Origin: CAYTCZ01 sp964436315 | GTDB taxonomy: Bacteria; Actinomycetota; Thermoleophilia; Gaiellales; Gaiellaceae | NCBI GenBank assembly: GCA_964436315.1 | Contig: CAYTCZ010000132.1 | Span: forward strand, 1 to 10,131 | Direction of reading: 5' to 3' | Length of the DNA stretch: 10,131 nucleotides | In this document: positions 1 to 6,344 of the stretch, in pieces | Numbering within the stretch: the stretch's first letter is position 1 | Layout of the letters: every line of letters starts with the position of its first letter | Notes under the pieces: model-generated | The model's database searches: none | Seen by the model: the letters and a program-made list of their open reading frames with translations, nothing else | What the model was told of the DNA's origin: nothing | Program-made: the position numbers and the translations under genes

Positions 1-69
1 AAGGCCGCCTCGAAACAGGCTGTTCACCACACGGTTACCCACCGGGGCCGGCCGGACTGGTCAGATTAG
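1..69 (+). CDS. Possible C-terminal tail of a gene entering from the left
   Basis: Reading frame 1 is open from the first base and ends at TAG 67-69, giving 22 residues that end in HRGRPDWSD. It could be the end of a plus-strand gene that starts outside the window. Nothing in the tail identifies a family, and an open stretch this short in GC-rich DNA occurs by chance. Frame 3 is also open across the edge. The only support is that a hairpin, possibly a terminator, follows at 153-194. Confidence 0.25.
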   Translation, partial: KAASKQAVHHTVTHRGRPDWSD

Positions 70-152
70 GGCCGAGGCGACGAACTTCTGTGACGCCGAA
101 CGAGGGCGCCTGCGTTCGACCCTTGCGGCTTGACGTCGTCTTGAGTTCGCGT

Positions 153-194
153 GGCGGGGTGAACCTCGGGGCCGGCCGTTCCCCTCACCCCGCC
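153..194 (+). terminator. Strong GC-rich hairpin, possible terminator
   Basis: GGCGGGGTGA (153-162) is perfectly complementary to TCACCCCGCC (185-194). Inside it, GGGG (168-171) can pair with CCCC (181-184), leaving a 5-nt bulge on the left arm and a loop that contains part of a GGCCGGCC palindrome (170-177). No T-run follows, so it is not a classical intrinsic terminator, although actinobacterial terminators often lack one. It lies between the putative gene tail ending at 69 and the small membrane ORF at 231, so it could end the upstream transcript or structure a leader. Confidence 0.4.
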
Positions 195-217
195 GGCGCG
201 TCCTCCTCGGCGGTTCC

Positions 218-223
218 TACACT
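218..223 (+). promoter_or_regulatory. -10 element TACACT for a leaderless small ORF
   Basis: TACACT fits the actinobacterial TANNNT -10 consensus and ends 7 nt before GTG 231. That is the spacing expected when transcription starts at the first base of the start codon. No convincing -35 is visible. This is the main reason to prefer GTG 231 over the in-frame upstream codon at 90. Confidence 0.4.
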
Positions 224-230
224 CATCCCG

Positions 231-320
231 GTGCGAGTTCTCGTCGCGTTTCTGATCGCCCTCGGGCTCCTGGCGGTGGTCGTTCTGCTGCTCGTTGTGG
301 TGAACGCGTTCTTCGACTGA
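231..320 (+). CDS. Small single-pass hydrophobic membrane peptide (29 aa)
   Basis: Read from GTG 231, the product has 29 residues: a short basic start (VRV), then about 22 uninterrupted hydrophobic residues rich in Leu, Val and Ala, then NAFFD. This is a single transmembrane helix with almost nothing outside the membrane. I do not recognise a family. The same frame is open further left, so a 76-residue version from GTG 90 is possible, but residues before 231 look like non-coding sequence (Arg/Pro/Ser-rich) and cover the hairpin at 153-194. The gene converges on the LiaF-like gene with 34 bp between stops. It could be a small membrane regulator or just a chance hydrophobic ORF. Confidence 0.35.
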   Translation: MRVLVAFLIALGLLAVVVLLLVVVNAFFD

Positions 321-354
321 GCGATGCCGTGCTGGTCTAATCGATTGATTGCCA

Positions 355-1734
355 CTAGCCGACCAGGCGCGCCTCGACCTTCCCGATGCCGACGTCGGCC
401 TGGATCTGAAGACGGCCCGCGGAATCCACGAGTTGGCCCGGGACCCCGGGACCGGGAGAAACATCGGCGGCCCGCGTGAAGCCTGAGACCTCCTCCGCAC
501 GCTGGACATCGATGCCGCCCTCGGCGCGACCGAATAGCTCGACCTCTCCCATCGCGGCCTTTCCTTTGATCTCGGCATCCACGCCGACGGGAACGAGAAG
601 CACGAGTTCCCCGACGCCGACACCTGCATCGACGACGGCATCCGCTCCGGCGAGATCGAGCGCACGAAGGTCGACTGTGAGCTTTCCGGCGCTGAGCTCG
701 TAGCTCTCCTCGAGTTCGGAAACGGTCGTCGGACGGATCGTCCGGTCGCCAGCCCCCTCGGTCAACGAGACGTTGTTGACGAGCGAGGCGAGAGCGAGCA
801 GGAGCGCAAGAAGGAGGGCGAGGAGGACGAGGCCGATCGAACGACCGAAGAATGCGCTCGCGACGAGACCGCCACCAGTAATGGCAAGAGCGAGAATCAG
901 GAACGCCTGCGCGGAGACGTCGACGACGCCCGTGGCGTCAAGCAGACCGGCGACCGCGGCGGCGATCACGATCGCCCCGAGAGTCGCTCGGCCGACGGGG
1001 AAGCGCCGCCGCTTCTTCTCGGCGGGCGGCTCGGCAACCGGCGACCACTGCGCCTCGGTCGATTCGGGCGCAGTGGTCGCAGGCTCAGGAGCCGGTTCGG
1101 AGAATGGCGCGGCGTCGGTTGCTTCGGCCGGGAGGTGCTCTTGCTCCGCATCGAGCGTAGCCACCGCCGTCGACGGCTCTTCCTCCGCGCCTTCGGCATC
1201 GCCCTCAGTCCTATCCGCGTCAGCATCCGATGCTGAGGCCTGCGCCATCGGGTCGGTCGGCGGGCCGCCGTCGGGCGGCCTGGCCGGATCGGGCTCGGGA
1301 GACGGTGGATTCGCTGCATCGTTCCGCCGCCGGAGCAAGAGCAGACCAGCACCGACGGCGATCAGGATGAGCGGCCAGATCTCGACGCTCGGGAGCCACC
1401 AGATGCCGGCGGATCCGACGAAGGCAAGGATGCCGACGACCAGAATCAGGCCGCCGAGGATCGTCCGCCAGTGCGTGCGGGAGGGTGGGAGGCGCCGCTC
1501 GAAGTCGGGCGCCAATGACTGCGCGTCGTGCTCGGGAGGGATGACGAGCCAGGCGACAAGGTAGGCAAGGAGGCCGAATCCTCCCGCGAACACGAGGAGA
1601 ACGAACACGAGCCGAACGAGAACGGGATCGATTCCGAGGTAGTCGCCGATGCCGGCTGAGACACCTGCGATCTTCCCCTCACGGGTATTCCTTCGCAGGA
1701 GATGCGCTGTGTGGTGGTTCGCTGTTTGTTCCAT
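355..1734 (-). CDS. PspC-domain / LiaF-like toastrack membrane protein
   Basis: A 459-residue protein likely to act as a membrane sensor or regulator of envelope stress. Seen: a PspC domain at about residues 12-68 (basic start, AGVSAGIGDYLGIDP, then a hydrophobic helix ending in IPP), two membrane segments at about 91-112 and 118-135, a linker at about 138-240 very rich in Pro, Ala, Glu and Asp, three hydrophobic segments at about 249-265, 276-295 and 299-320, and a C-terminal beta-rich domain (about 343-459) with the GVGVGELVLLVP and GKAAMGEVELFG patterns typical of LiaF/DUF2154 'toastrack' domains. In Firmicutes, LiaF restrains the LiaS kinase; the divergent kinase and regulator here make an analogous role plausible (inference). 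ATG 1734 was chosen because the PspC domain starts right after it and a promoter fits 6 nt upstream; the in-frame extension to 1896 would run through the operator array. Confidence 0.85.
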   Translation of the reverse strand: MEQTANHHTAHLLRRNTREGKIAGVSAGIGDYLGIDPVLVRLVFVLLVFAGGFGLLAYLVAWLVIPPEHDAQSLAPDFERRLPPSRTHWRTILGGLILVVGILAFVGSAGIWWLPSVEIWPLILIAVGAGLLLLRRRNDAANPPSPEPDPARPPDGGPPTDPMAQASASDADADRTEGDAEGAEEEPSTAVATLDAEQEHLPAEATDAAPFSEPAPEPATTAPESTEAQWSPVAEPPAEKKRRRFPVGRATLGAIVIAAAVAGLLDATGVVDVSAQAFLILALAITGGGLVASAFFGRSIGLVLLALLLALLLALASLVNNVSLTEGAGDRTIRPTTVSELEESYELSAGKLTVDLRALDLAGADAVVDAGVGVGELVLLVPVGVDAEIKGKAAMGEVELFGRAEGGIDVQRAEEVSGFTRAADVSPGPGVPGQLVDSAGRLQIQADVGIGKVEARLVG

Positions 1735-1740
1735 GCCTCC

Positions 1741-1769
1741 AGTCTTGAGGCGCGAGTCTGACCCCACAA
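1741..1769 (-). promoter_or_regulatory. Promoter of the PspC-toastrack gene
   Basis: On the minus strand TTGTGG (1769-1764) is followed after 17 nt by AAGACT (1746-1741), and ATG 1734 comes 6 nt later. That is correct -35/-10 spacing and suggests a leaderless transcript. GGAGG (1739-1735 region) also sits almost against the start codon, too close for a normal Shine-Dalgarno interaction. The -10 is imperfect, so this is a moderate prediction. Confidence 0.4.
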
Positions 1770-1789
1770 TCCGGAATGCCCCGGGACTT

Positions 1790-1856
1790 CCCCCGAGCCA
1801 TCCCCGAGACGAATCTCGGGGGTTTCCCCCCGAGACGATCTCGGGGGTGTCCCCGA
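1790..1856. repeat. Array of CCCCGAGA / TCTCGGGG palindromes, probable operator
   Basis: Two near-perfect palindromes stand in tandem: CCCCGAGA (1802-1809), 4-nt gap, TCTCGGGG (1814-1821); and CCCCCGAGA (1827-1835), 3-nt gap, TCTCGGGGG (1839-1847). Half-sites flank them: CCCCCGAG at 1790-1797 and CCCCGA at 1851-1856. The whole can also be read as a 23-24 bp direct repeat (1802-1825 and 1828-1850 differ by one indel and one base) plus a third partial copy. The array lies between the two outward promoters of the PspC genes, upstream of both -35 elements. That placement suits an activator site for the dimeric LuxR-type regulator encoded at 3217-3864. I saw no other copy in the window. Confidence 0.7.
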
Positions 1857-1885
1857 TTGACGTGCGTGCGTGCATGCGACACTTT
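1857..1885 (+). promoter_or_regulatory. Promoter of the kinase-regulator operon
   Basis: TTGACG (1857-1862) is a near-consensus -35. At 17-nt spacing lies CACTTT (1880-1885), a weak -10, placing the transcription start just before ATG 1895. The -35 begins one base after the last half-site of the palindrome array. This fits a weak -10 that depends on an activator bound directly upstream (inference). Confidence 0.45.
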
Positions 1886-1894
1886 CGAATAGAC

Positions 1895-3220
1895 ATGAAT
1901 CAGAGCGAAAGTGGAGCGGCGAACCGTCGCTCTGGCGCGGCCTCGCCGCGCCTGCATCGCAGTCATCGGGATCGCCTCGTCGCCGGGGTCGCGGCCGGAA
2001 TTGCCCATCGCGTTGGCGCCGATCCGATCTTCATCCGGCTTGCGTTCATCGTGACCGCCTTCGCCGGTGGCTTCGGGCTCATTGCGTACGCGGTCGGCTG
2101 GATCCTGATCCCGCCAGCGAGGCCTGGCGAAGAACTTCTCGAGCGTGCCGTTCGAAGACGCGGCGTGCTCGAGCTCGTCGCCGGTGGACTGATCCTCCTC
2201 GGTCTCCTGTTCCTCTTGCGCTCGTCCGGAATCTGGCTTGGCGATGATTTCGTGTGGCCCGCCCTGCTCGCCGCGATCGGCATCGTTCTTCTCTGGAGGC
2301 GCTCGTCGCCGGAGCGGAGAGCCACCATCGCAGCGGGCGTCCGCGACTTTCGAGAGCGGAGGCTCCCGCCGGTAGTGGACGAGCTCCTTGATCGAGGCGC
2401 TGGGACCGCACGGTCCGAGCGGCCTGACGCCGCGACGATCGTCCGCATCGTCCTCGGTGCGAGTCTCCTGATTGCGGGTATCGGCGCTTTCGCGTCGGCC
2501 AACGATTCGTTTCAGAACTCGCTCGTCGCGATGGTGATCTTGCTCGGTGGTCTCGCCTTGGTGTTCGGGCCCTGGGCGTGGCGGCTTTTGAAAGAGCTCG
2601 ACGCCGAGCGCCGCGAGCGCATTCGCTCACAGGAGCGCGCCGAGATGGCAGCCCACCTTCATGACTCTGTTCTTCAGACGCTCGCGCTGATTCAGCGTCA
2701 CCCGGACGACTCGGAAAAGATGGTTCGACTCGCGCGGCGCCAGGAGCGGGAGCTTCGCAACTGGCTCTACGGTGGCTCCGCGCTACGAAGTGGCACGTCG
2801 CTGGCCGGGGCGCTCGAGTTGGCGGCCGCCGAGATCGAGGATCTTCACGGCGTCCCGGTCGAGGCCGTCGCGGTCGGGGACTGCCAACTCGATGAGCCGC
2901 TCAAGGCGTTGTTGCAGGCGACCCGAGAGGCCATGGTCAACGCTGCTCGACTCTCGGGAGACGAGAAGGTCGCCGTATACCTCGAGGTCGAGCCCGACAC
3001 GGTGACCTGCTTCGTGCGCGACCGCGGGGTTGGCTTCGACCTCGATTCGATTCCTCCCGACCGGAAGGGCGTGTCAGAATCGATCATTGGACGTATGGAG
3101 CGCCACGGAGGAAGCGCGACCATCCGTACCGCGCCGGGCGAGGGAACCGAGGTCACCCTGTCACTCGCCCGCCCGGATGGATCGAAGAACGGAGACAGAC
3201 CCGAGGGATCTCAGAGTTGA
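1895..3220 (+). CDS. PspC-domain sensor histidine kinase (LiaS/DesK-like)
   Basis: A 441-residue membrane histidine kinase of the HisKA_3/HATPase class, expected to phosphorylate the regulator encoded next. Seen: a PspC domain at about residues 23-75 (AGVAAGIAHRVGADP, helix, IPP), hydrophobic segments at about 91-108, 118-134, 181-200 and 208-226, a basic/acidic helix, and the H-box MAAHLHDSVLQTL with phosphoacceptor His256. The ATPase part has the N-box REAMVNAARLS (Glu345, Asn349), the G1 box DRGVGFD (376-382) and the G2 box PGEGTEV (414-420). The Lys-His pair that often follows the N-box Asn in this class is replaced by Arg-Leu-Ser. ATG 1895 fits the promoter; ATG 1874 in frame is an alternative adding seven residues. 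The gene ends in a TTGA overlap with the regulator. Confidence 0.88.
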   Translation: MNQSESGAANRRSGAASPRLHRSHRDRLVAGVAAGIAHRVGADPIFIRLAFIVTAFAGGFGLIAYAVGWILIPPARPGEELLERAVRRRGVLELVAGGLILLGLLFLLRSSGIWLGDDFVWPALLAAIGIVLLWRRSSPERRATIAAGVRDFRERRLPPVVDELLDRGAGTARSERPDAATIVRIVLGASLLIAGIGAFASANDSFQNSLVAMVILLGGLALVFGPWAWRLLKELDAERRERIRSQERAEMAAHLHDSVLQTLALIQRHPDDSEKMVRLARRQERELRNWLYGGSALRSGTSLAGALELAAAEIEDLHGVPVEAVAVGDCQLDEPLKALLQATREAMVNAARLSGDEKVAVYLEVEPDTVTCFVRDRGVGFDLDSIPPDRKGVSESIIGRMERHGGSATIRTAPGEGTEVTLSLARPDGSKNGDRPEGSQS

Positions 3221-3864
3221 CCGACGCCGCGAGCACGCGTGTCTACCTCGTCGACGATCACGATCTCTTTCGGGCAGGCGTCCGTGCCGAGCTCTCTGAC
3301 GGCATCGAGATCGTCGGCGACGCGGCGGACGTAGCGAGCGCAGTCGCGGGCATTCGCGCCATGGAGCCCGACGTCGTTCTGCTCGATGTCCATATGCCCG
3401 ACGGCGGTGGTGAGGCGGTGATTCGAGCCGTTTCCGAGACGCACCCCGACGTCCGGTTTCTCGCTCTCTCCGTCTCCGACGCTGCAGAAGACGTGATCGC
3501 GATCATCCGGGCGGGTGCGCGAGGGTACGTGACGAAGTCGATCAGCGCGACCGAGCTCGCCGCGGCCGTGAATCGCATTGCCGAGGGAGACGCAGTCTTC
3601 TCGCCCCGGCTCGCCGGGTTCGTTCTCGATGCGTTCGCTGGTTCGCCGGAACCTTCGGTCGACCCAGACCTCGACCAACTGACGCCTCGAGAGCGCGAGG
3701 TCCTGCGGCTCATCGCCCGTGGATACGCCTACAAGGAGATCGCGCACGAGCTCTCGATCTCCATCAAGACCGTCGAGACACATGTGTCAGCGGTGCTCAG
3801 GAAGCTCCAGCTGTCGAACCGCCACGAATTGACGCGCTGGGCTACCGACCGTCGCCTCGTCTGA
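3217..3864 (+). CDS. LuxR/NarL-family response regulator (LiaR-like)
   Basis: A 215-residue two-domain response regulator, partner of the upstream kinase. The receiver domain (about residues 7-122) has the acidic pair Asp13-Asp14, phosphoacceptor Asp57 in VVLLDVHMP, the switch Ser85 and the invariant Lys107 in GYVTKS. After a short linker, the C-terminal LuxR-type helix-turn-helix (about 152-212) shows LTPREREVLRLIARG and the recognition-helix stretch SIKTVETHVSAVLRKL. The start is TTG 3217, whose last two bases begin the kinase stop TGA (3218-3220). GAGGG at 3203-3207 gives a Shine-Dalgarno at suitable distance, so translational coupling is expected. Its likely target is the palindrome array at 1790-1856 (inference), which would make the circuit autoregulatory. 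Confidence 0.92.
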   Translation: MTDAASTRVYLVDDHDLFRAGVRAELSDGIEIVGDAADVASAVAGIRAMEPDVVLLDVHMPDGGGEAVIRAVSETHPDVRFLALSVSDAAEDVIAIIRAGARGYVTKSISATELAAAVNRIAEGDAVFSPRLAGFVLDAFAGSPEPSVDPDLDQLTPREREVLRLIARGYAYKEIAHELSISIKTVETHVSAVLRKLQLSNRHELTRWATDRRLV

Positions 3865-3867
3865 ACG

Positions 3868-4140
3868 TTGGCGCTCACGCTCCCCGTGGGCAAGGCATGG
3901 TGTCTGTTCAGTCTGACGATCATTGCCGTCACGCTCAGCGCTTGGGGCGGTTCGAGCGAGGAGAGCGGCGGCGGTTGTCACCGCCGTCGTCGACGGCGAC
4001 ACGATCGTGCTCGACAGCGGTGAGCATGTCCGGCTCGTCCAGATCGATGCGCCGGAAGCCGGAGATGAGGAGTGCACGGAGCCGAAGCCACGCGGGTATT
4101 GACAGAACTCCTTCCCACCGGAACCGAGAACGCGCCGAAG
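3868..4140 (+). pseudogene. Decayed staphylococcal-nuclease-like (thermonuclease) lipoprotein gene
   Basis: Three pieces align in order with a secreted SNase-family nuclease. Piece 1 (from TTG 3868 or GTG 3886) encodes a lipoprotein-like signal: a hydrophobic core, then LSAWGGSSEESGGG, with Trp (3943-3945) where the lipobox cysteine should be. Piece 2, in the next frame (3977-4099), reads VTAVVDGDTIVLDSGEHVRL, then VQIDAPE and EC, the classic SNase start; this frame stops at TGA 4100. Piece 3, back in the first frame (from 4078), reads GAEATRVLTELLPTGTE. Restoring one T before AC at 4076 gives the expected ECYGAEA. Similarity ends at about 4128, so the catalytic C-terminal half is gone. It fills nearly all of the gap between the regulator and the antiporter. 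The nuclease family would need calcium and cleave nucleic acids outside the cell, but this copy cannot make that product. Confidence 0.75.
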
Positions 4141-4210
4141 ACGCTAGTAGATTCCGCCGTCGGCGGCGAGCCGCGAGTTCTTCTCTCACTACGAGCCTCC
4201 AATTGCGCGC

Positions 4211-5464
4211 GTGAACGAGCTGTCCCTCAGCGAGACGTTGCTAATTCTGGGCGCGGTCCTGGCGATCGCCGCCGCGCTGTCGGGCTGGGCTCACGGGACC
4301 GTGCTCTCGATCAGCGTCCTCGCCTTGGCTGTCGGGGTCGGACTCGCTGCTTTTGACGTGGTCTCCCTCTCGCCCGAGGAAGAGGGGATCATCGTGGTGG
4401 TCGAACTCGCGCTCCTGCTCACGCTCTTCGCGGATGGACTTCATGTCGAGGAGGAGCTTCTTCGGTCGCACTGGGGTCCGCCGGCTCGCGCGCTTCTAAT
4501 CGCGATGCCGGTCACACTCGTGCTCCTCGCGCTGGGCGCGCGCCTGTTGTTCGGTACGGACCTCAACTGGGCTGAGGCCTTTCTCGTCGCTGCAGTCCTC
4601 GTACCGACCGACCCCGTGATCACCTCGGCGGTCGTGACGTCGCGAAAGGTGCCGAGAGTAGTCCGCCACACGCTCAATCTGGAATCCGGGCTGAACGACG
4701 GTTTGGCGTTGCCCTTCGTCCTTCTATTTCTCCTTGTCGTCACGGCGGAAGGAGTGAGCGTCGGCACCGAAGTCGCAATCTTGGCCGGCGAGTCGGTGCT
4801 CGGTGCGGTCATCGGCGCCGCGATCGGGTTCTTCGGCGGACGGATCCTCGATCTGCTCCCAGGCGGTGGGATCCGCCCAAAATATGAGGGCATCTACGCG
4901 CTTGCCCTTGCATTCGGGGCGTTTGGTCTCGCGGAGATCATTCAGGGGAACGGTCTGATTGCGGCCTTTGCGGCCGGTCTCATCCTCGCTGTAACCCGGC
5001 ACGAGATCCCTGCGGCGTTCACGAAGTTCAACGAGAGTCTCGGCGCGATCCTCCAAGTCATCGTTTTCCTCGTTCTGGGCGTTGTGATCGTCGCGACAGG
5101 CTTTAGCGGTGAGAGCTGGGCCCTCGTTCTCTTCATTCTGTTCACGATCTTCGTTGCACGGCCAGCGGCGGTCTGGATCTCATTCGTCGGAGTGAGGATG
5201 TCGCGCTCCGAGAAGCTCTTCATCAGCTGGTTCGGGCCCAAAGGCGTTGCCTCGATTCTCTTCGCGCTCTTCGTGCTCGACTCGACGGCCGCTGATCGGA
5301 CGATCGTGTTCGAAATTGCCGCCTTCACGGTGCTCGCATCGATTCTCCTTCACGGCTTCACCGACACGATCGGAGCCGACTGGATGGCTCGGCGCGTAAG
5401 ACCAGCTGACGAAGATGGCGAACCGACGAACGGCGAGTCAAAGTCGCGCGCCGAGGGCCTCTAG
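4211..5464 (+). CDS. CPA1-family Na+/H+ antiporter (NhaP-type)
   Basis: A 417-residue polytopic membrane protein that should exchange Na+ (or K+) for protons across the cytoplasmic membrane. Hydrophobic segments run from residue 8 to about 390, some 12 helices. Family motifs seen: VPTDPV (131-136), the ion-binding motif LESGLNDGLALP with Asn162-Asp163 (the ND form typical of electroneutral CPA1 members), an AAFAAGL half-helix (251-257), and WFGPKGVASIL (340-350). There is no RCK or other regulatory domain; the C-terminus is a short charged tail. GTG 4211 is the start, because the frame has two stops (4145-4150) shortly upstream and no better codon. No Shine-Dalgarno or clear -10 was seen. Its 3' end overlaps the convergent deacetylase gene. 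The exact cation cannot be told from sequence. Confidence 0.9.
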   Translation: MNELSLSETLLILGAVLAIAAALSGWAHGTVLSISVLALAVGVGLAAFDVVSLSPEEEGIIVVVELALLLTLFADGLHVEEELLRSHWGPPARALLIAMPVTLVLLALGARLLFGTDLNWAEAFLVAAVLVPTDPVITSAVVTSRKVPRVVRHTLNLESGLNDGLALPFVLLFLLVVTAEGVSVGTEVAILAGESVLGAVIGAAIGFFGGRILDLLPGGGIRPKYEGIYALALAFGAFGLAEIIQGNGLIAAFAAGLILAVTRHEIPAAFTKFNESLGAILQVIVFLVLGVVIVATGFSGESWALVLFILFTIFVARPAAVWISFVGVRMSRSEKLFISWFGPKGVASILFALFVLDSTAADRTIVFEIAAFTVLASILLHGFTDTIGADWMARRVRPADEDGEPTNGESKSRAEGL

Positions 5465-6303
5465 CCGCCTGCGTCCCAGGTTCCCGCTTCTTCCTGCATC
5501 CGTCTCCACTCGTTCGCGACGTCCACGTGGGTGGCGAACCAGACGTCGTCGTGGCTCCGGATGTAGGCGACGAGCTCGTCAAGCAGCGCGATCCGCGGGT
5601 GCCTCCCGATGCAGAAGGGGTGGACGACGAGAAGGAAGCATCCACCGACCCGGTACGAGCCGTCGAACTCCGCCTTCCATACCTCGAGCACCTCTGCCGG
5701 AGTCGACAGGCCCGACATGTACGGGAAGAAGCTGAAGAGGAAGTACGGAGCGTCGTCGAGTTCCCAGCTCACGGGCAGCTCGACGAAATCGCGGTAAGGC
5801 CCCGTGACCGTGGGCACCTGCGGCCGATATGGCTCGTCGTGGCCGAAGAGACTCGAGTCGTAGACGTACCCGAACTCCTCGAGCAACTCGGCAGTGTTCG
5901 GGCCGAGCGCGAAAGGCGGTGAGCGATTTCCGCGCGGGGGTGCGGCGAACGTCTCCTCGATCCGCGCCATGCCGCGCTTCATCAGTTCCCGTTCCTCAGC
6001 GATCGGTATCTCGAGGACGCTCTCGTGGTGGTAGCCGTGGTAGCCGACTTCGTGTCGGCCTTTCTCGGCTATCTGTCGACAGGCGTCCGGATGATCGTCG
6101 ATCACCTGCCCCGGAACCATGAACGTCGCCGGGAGCCCATGCTTGTCGAGAAGGTCGTGGATCCGTGGGAGCCCGGCCCTGATGTCGTAATCCCCTCGCG
6201 ACATTGGACTCGGCGTCGTGAGCCTGAACGTCCCACTCCAGAGGGTCTCTGCGTCGAAGTCGACCGACAGAGTTGCTGCACAGCGGTATTTGCCTTTCCA
6301 CAT
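5461..6303 (-). CDS. Polysaccharide deacetylase-fold hydrolase (PuuE / HpPgdA / imidase type)
   Basis: A 280-residue cytoplasmic metal-dependent amidohydrolase-like protein of the NodB fold; no signal peptide or membrane segment is present. Seen: motif 1 TLSVDFDAET with Asp15 and Asp17, motif 2 VGYHGYHHES with metal ligands His89 and His93, motif 3 GNRSPPF with Arg127, YDSSL at 148-152, LPVSW (177-181) and a late HPFCIGRHPR with His228. This layout matches the branch that includes Helicobacter PgdA, allantoinase PuuE and bacterial cyclic imidases rather than secreted chitin or peptidoglycan deacetylases. The neighbouring amidase suggests a small-molecule cyclic amide or imide as substrate (inference). 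ATG 6303 was chosen because the first motif follows closely and the longer frame to 6411 would overlap the divergent amidase. Confidence 0.85.
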   Translation of the reverse strand: MWKGKYRCAATLSVDFDAETLWSGTFRLTTPSPMSRGDYDIRAGLPRIHDLLDKHGLPATFMVPGQVIDDHPDACRQIAEKGRHEVGYHGYHHESVLEIPIAEERELMKRGMARIEETFAAPPRGNRSPPFALGPNTAELLEEFGYVYDSSLFGHDEPYRPQVPTVTGPYRDFVELPVSWELDDAPYFLFSFFPYMSGLSTPAEVLEVWKAEFDGSYRVGGCFLLVVHPFCIGRHPRIALLDELVAYIRSHDDVWFATHVDVANEWRRMQEEAGTWDAGG

Positions 6304-6329
6304 GGCGGCAGCTTTCACCCGACTCCGGA

Positions 6330-6336
6330 GATAATC
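6330..6336. promoter_or_regulatory. Shared -10-like element GATAATC between deacetylase and amidase
   Basis: The only AT-rich stretch in the 41-bp gap between the divergent starts (6303 minus, 6345 plus) is GATAATC. On the plus strand GATAAT ends 9 nt before TTG 6345. On the minus strand the same bases read GATTATC and lie about 27 nt before ATG 6303. Both strands therefore carry a -10-like hexamer at the same place. No good -35 was found for either. Confidence 0.35.
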
Positions 6337-6344
6337 AAGTCGTC

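Noticed and set aside
339..346. AATCGATT palindrome between the convergent ends at 320 and 355
   Set aside because: Eight bases with no loop and no T-run; too short to support a terminator or a site.
66..665. Minus-strand open frame of 199 codons at the left side
   Set aside because: It overlaps the C-terminal toastrack coding sequence in another frame and crosses the hairpin; composition is Arg/Ser-rich with no motif.
773..1564. Long plus-strand open frame (263 codons) opposite the PspC-toastrack gene
   Set aside because: Its Arg/Ser/Ala-rich, low-complexity translation is the antisense shadow of the gene on the minus strand, whose domains are clear.
3211..3783. Minus-strand open frame of 190 codons opposite the response regulator
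   Set aside because: Antisense shadow; the plus strand encodes a complete receiver and helix-turn-helix domain.
4154..4166. CCGCCGTCGGCGG mini-palindrome before the antiporter
   Set aside because: A 5-bp stem in very GC-rich sequence, expected by chance and at no informative distance from the start.
4072..4356. Plus-strand open frame of 94 codons overlapping the antiporter start
   Set aside because: Its first part is the third piece of the broken nuclease gene; the rest runs out of frame through the antiporter coding sequence. It is not an independent gene.
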